Below are positions 19,668 to 22,233 of a stretch of 22,233 nucleotides of DNA, one piece after another. The DNA comes from DASUZD01 sp036377055 (GTDB lineage: Bacteria; Actinomycetota; Thermoleophilia; Gaiellales; Gaiellaceae). The stretch is taken from contig DASUZD010000127.1 of NCBI GenBank assembly GCA_036377055.1, positions 1-22,233 on the forward strand, written 5' to 3'. Position numbers and translations under genes: made by a program. The notes beneath the pieces were generated by a model. The model saw only the letters and a program-made list of their open reading frames with translations, was not told the origin of the DNA and did not search any database. How positions within the stretch are numbered: the stretch's first letter is position 1; each line of letters begins with the position of its first letter.

Positions 19668-21020
19668 CTAGGCCGCAAGCTCGTCGGCGACGGCGAGCGC
19701 CTCGTCGAGTGCGGCGAGGCCCTCTTCGATCTCCTCGCGAGTGATGACGAGCGGTGGGACGATCATCACGACGTTCCAGTGCGTCATCAGATAGAGGCCG
19801 CGGTCGAGCGCCGCCTTCGAGAGTCGCGCGATCGGCTGGAGCGCCTCGCCGCTCGCGTTGAACGGCACCAGCGGCTCGCGCGTCTCGCGGTTCCGGACGA
19901 GCTCGAGCGCCCAGAAGCATCCGAGGCCGCGGATGTCGCCGATCGACGGATGCCGCTCGGCGAGCTGCGCGAGGCCCGTCGCGAACACCTCGCCCATCGC
20001 CGCGGCGTTCTCGACGATTCCCTCCTCGCGGAAGGCCTCGATCGACGCCACGGCCGCCGCGCAGGCGAGCGGATGGCCCGAGTACGTGAGCCCGCCCGCG
20101 AAGTACTTGTCCTTGACCCAGTCCGCGATCGCCTCGGAGACGATCATCGCGCCCAGGGGCACGTAGCCCGAGTTGATCCCTTTCGCGACGCAGAGGATGT
20201 CCGGGACGACGTCCCAGTTCTCGCAGGCGAACCAGCGGCCGGTGCGCCCAAACCCGGCCATGACCTCGTCGCAGATCAGCAGGATCACGTGCCGGTCGCA
20301 GACGTCGCGGATCGCCTGAAGGTAGCCGGGCGGCGGCGGGATGACGCCGTTCGTCCCGGTGACGGTCTCGAGGATGACCGCGGCGACCGTGTTCGGCCCC
20401 TCGTACTGGAGGATCTCCTCGAGGTGCGGCGCGCCCGTGCAGACGGGGCATGGATCGGGGTGGCCGGCCGGGCAGCGGTAGGTGTACGGGTCTAGCATCC
20501 GGACGACGCCCGAGATCCCCGGCTCGGCGTACCAGCGCCGAGGGTCGCCTGTCGCCGTGATCGCGCCCGCGGTCGCGCCATGGTACGAGCGGTAGCGCGC
20601 GACGATCTTCTGCCGGCCCGTGTACCAGCGCGCGAGCTTGATCGCGTTCTCGTTCGCCTCCGCGCCGCCGTTCGTAAAGAACGACATCGTCAGGTTCCCG
20701 GGCGTGACCTCGGCGAGTAGGCGGGCGAGCTGCGAGCGCGGCTCCGTCGCCATCGGCGGGCCGATCGTGCACAGCTTCTCGGCCTGCTCCTTGATCGCGG
20801 CGATCAGCTTCGGGTGCTGGTGGCCGATCGAGACGTTGACGAGCTGCGAGGCGAAGTCGAGGTAGCGGTTCCCGTCGTAGTCCCAGAACCAGCAGCCCTC
20901 GGCACCGGCGACGGGGATCGGGTTGACGGCGTCCTGCACCGACCAGGAGTGGAGGACGTAACGCTTCGCGTCCTCGACGATCTGCCGTCCGAGCTGTGGA
21001 TCCGCGCCGACGACCGTCAT
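19668..21020 (-). CDS. Class III PLP-dependent aminotransferase (omega-amino acid type)
   Basis: This protein of 450 residues is a fold-type I, class III aminotransferase. Visible are GCWFWDYDGNRYLDF (42-56), IGHQHP, FFTNGGAEANENAIKLAR (114-131), SYHGAT (145-150), ICDEVMAGFGRTG (249-261, with Asp251 that holds the PLP pyridine nitrogen) and the Schiff-base Lys280 in LCVAKGINSGYVPLG. An insert YRCPAGHPDPCPVCTGAPHLEE (181-202, three cysteines) is unusual. The divergent acyl-CoA-forming dehydrogenase suggests a beta-alanine, taurine or beta-aminoisobutyrate-type amino donor; the exact donor is not decided by sequence. ATG at 21020 has no ribosome site but TAAGCT lies eight bases upstream. Confidence 0.9.
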   Translation of the reverse strand: MTVVGADPQLGRQIVEDAKRYVLHSWSVQDAVNPIPVAGAEGCWFWDYDGNRYLDFASQLVNVSIGHQHPKLIAAIKEQAEKLCTIGPPMATEPRSQLARLLAEVTPGNLTMSFFTNGGAEANENAIKLARWYTGRQKIVARYRSYHGATAGAITATGDPRRWYAEPGISGVVRMLDPYTYRCPAGHPDPCPVCTGAPHLEEILQYEGPNTVAAVILETVTGTNGVIPPPPGYLQAIRDVCDRHVILLICDEVMAGFGRTGRWFACENWDVVPDILCVAKGINSGYVPLGAMIVSEAIADWVKDKYFAGGLTYSGHPLACAAAVASIEAFREEGIVENAAAMGEVFATGLAQLAERHPSIGDIRGLGCFWALELVRNRETREPLVPFNASGEALQPIARLSKAALDRGLYLMTHWNVVMIVPPLVITREEIEEGLAALDEALAVADELAA

Positions 21021-21028
21021 CGCAGGAG

Positions 21029-21034
21029 AGCTTA
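21029..21034 (-). promoter_or_regulatory. -10 element TAAGCT, probable leaderless promoter of the aminotransferase
   Basis: On the reverse strand TAAGCT is followed by eight bases and the ATG at 21020. It lies in a 50-base divergent intergenic region shared with the dehydrogenase, so the two genes may be co-regulated. Confidence 0.4.
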
Positions 21035-21070
21035 ACGCGGTACCCTCACCCGGTCAGCTGAGGAGGGACG

Positions 21071-22233
21071 ATGACCGAGGTGGCAGAGGCGCCGAGGCGC
21101 GCCGAGACGGAAGAGATCGCGCGGATCAACCACTGGATCGGCGGCAGGCGCGTCGCCGGCCGCTCGGGTCGGAGCGGCCCGGTCTACAACCCGGCGATGG
21201 GTCGGCAGACGGGCGAGGTGGACTTCGCCTCGGTCGAGGAGATCGACGAGGCGGTCCAGGCCGCGAAGACGGCATTTCCCGCCTGGCGCGCCCTGTCCCT
21301 CTCGCGCAGAACGGAGATCTTCTTCCGGATCCGGAAGCTCGTCGACGAGCACCGCGAGGACATCGGCCGGATCCTCACGTCCGAGCACGGCAAGGTCCTT
21401 TCGGACGCGAAGGGCGAGGTCGCGCGCGGGCTCGAGGTGATCGAGTTCTGCTGCGGGATCCCGGAGCTCCTCAAAGGCGGTTTCTCCGAGCAGGCCTCGA
21501 CCGGGATCGACGTCTACTCGATCCGGCAGCCGCTCGGCGTCTGCGGCGGGATCACGCCGTTCAACTTCCCGGCGATGGTTCCGATGTGGATGTGGGCGCC
21601 CGCGCTCGCCTGTGGGAACACGTTCGTCCTCAAGCCCTCCGAGAAGGACCCGTCGGCGTCGATCTATGTCGCCGAGCTGCTGAAGGAAGCCGGGGTCCCG
21701 GACGGCGTCTTCAACGTCGTCCACGGCGACAAGGTCGCGGTCGACGCGCTGCTCGAGCACCCCGACGTCGCAGCGGTCAGCTTCGTCGGCTCGACTCCGA
21801 TCGCGAAGTACGTCTACGAGACGGGCACACGCGCGGGGAAGCGAATCCAGGCGCTCGGGGGCGCGAAGAACCACATGATCGTCCTCCCCGACGCGGACAT
21901 CGAAATGGCCGCGGACGCGGCCGTCAGCGCGGCGTACGGCTCTGCGGGCGAGCGCTGCATGGCGATCTCGCAGGTCGTCGCCGTCGGCCACGCCGCAGAC
22001 GAGCTCGTCGACGCGATCACGGCGCGTATCCCGAAGGTGAAGGTCGGCAACGGGCTCGAGCCCGACGTCGAGATGGGGCCGCTCGTCACGCGCGAGCACC
22101 GGGACCGCGTCGCGTCGTACGTCGAGAAGGCGCCTGCTGAGGGCGCGCGGGTGGTCGTCGACGGGCGCGAAGGCGCTCCCGAGGGCGGCTTCTTCCTCGC
22201 GCCGTCGCTCCTCGACGACGTGAAGCCAGGCAT
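21071..22233 (+). CDS. mmsA: CoA-acylating methylmalonate-semialdehyde dehydrogenase (3' end outside window)
   Basis: The visible 387 residues belong to the aldehyde dehydrogenase superfamily, methylmalonate/malonate-semialdehyde branch, which oxidises the semialdehyde with NAD and CoA to propionyl- or acetyl-CoA and CO2. Diagnostic segments: NHWIGGRRVAG (20-30), GGITPFNFPAMVPMWMWAPA (159-178), FVLKPSEKDPSAS, FVGSTPIAKYV, ALGGAKNHMIVLPDAD (in place of the ELGG general-base motif of hydrolytic dehydrogenases) and catalytic Cys296 in GSAGERCMAIS. About 110 C-terminal residues are missing at the window edge. GAGGAGGG a few bases before ATG 21071 fixes the start. It is divergent from the aminotransferase, and together they fit amino-acid or inositol-type degradation. 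Confidence 0.93.
   Translation, partial: MTEVAEAPRRAETEEIARINHWIGGRRVAGRSGRSGPVYNPAMGRQTGEVDFASVEEIDEAVQAAKTAFPAWRALSLSRRTEIFFRIRKLVDEHREDIGRILTSEHGKVLSDAKGEVARGLEVIEFCCGIPELLKGGFSEQASTGIDVYSIRQPLGVCGGITPFNFPAMVPMWMWAPALACGNTFVLKPSEKDPSASIYVAELLKEAGVPDGVFNVVHGDKVAVDALLEHPDVAAVSFVGSTPIAKYVYETGTRAGKRIQALGGAKNHMIVLPDADIEMAADAAVSAAYGSAGERCMAISQVVAVGHAADELVDAITARIPKVKVGNGLEPDVEMGPLVTREHRDRVASYVEKAPAEGARVVVDGREGAPEGGFFLAPSLLDDVKPG

Noticed and set aside
1..22233. CRISPR array, insertion sequence, prophage or attachment site
   Set aside because: There are no regularly spaced repeats with spacers, no transposase or integrase frame, and no flanking repeats. The only repeats are the coiled-coil coding units, the two palindromes and the operators.

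Overview
The window is a very GC-rich, densely packed actinobacterial-type chromosome segment. Complete or near-complete F420 maturation genes, an ANTAR regulator, frequent GTG/TTG starts, several apparently leaderless promoters and a secreted Cys4 module of a kind I recall from Solirubrobacter-like proteins suggest a deep-branching actinobacterium, possibly Thermoleophilia (Gaiellales/Solirubrobacterales). This placement is inference from gene content; no rRNA or tRNA is present. I see no phage, transposase, integrase or CRISPR array.

Layout. 1-1411 (-): PolX-type protein, cut by the window edge, with an intact-looking PHP domain but a degraded polymerase active site. 1431-4301 (+): four overlapping F420 genes, cofC-cofD-npdG-cofE. 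4494-5162 (+): secreted DUF11 protein. 5159-6813 (-): dinB then pdxH. 6847-6953: two copies of a palindromic element. 6950-7623 (-): SRPBCC/AHSA1 and ArsR genes, with twin operators facing clpP (7702-8298, +). 8415-14310 (-): a signalling block, cheB, cheR-PAS-coiled coil-PAS, soluble histidine kinase, OmpR-type regulator, STAS protein and ANTAR protein. 14353-15669: an SGNH hydrolase converging on an MBL-fold hydrolase. 15720-17337 (+): cyclic-nucleotide-binding protein, SRPBCC-like protein and DUF4166 protein. 17413-18427 (+): a pair of unrecognised exported or membrane-anchored proteins. 18437-19489 (-): rsgA, preceded by a tiny ORF and a long stem-loop. 19668-21020 (-): class III aminotransferase, divergent from 21071-22233 (+), a CoA-acylating methylmalonate-semialdehyde dehydrogenase cut by the window edge.

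How the genes work together. The F420 operon covers guanylylation, transfer to FO, NADPH:F420 exchange and glutamylation; FO synthase is not here. The CheB/CheR block has no chemoreceptor, CheA, CheW or CheY. With its kinase, regulator, anti-sigma antagonist and RNA-binding ANTAR protein it looks like a cytosolic stress or sensory pathway that borrows chemotaxis enzymes, and it is the best candidate here for an undescribed system. The aminotransferase/dehydrogenase pair fits transamination of an omega-amino acid followed by oxidation of the semialdehyde to an acyl-CoA.
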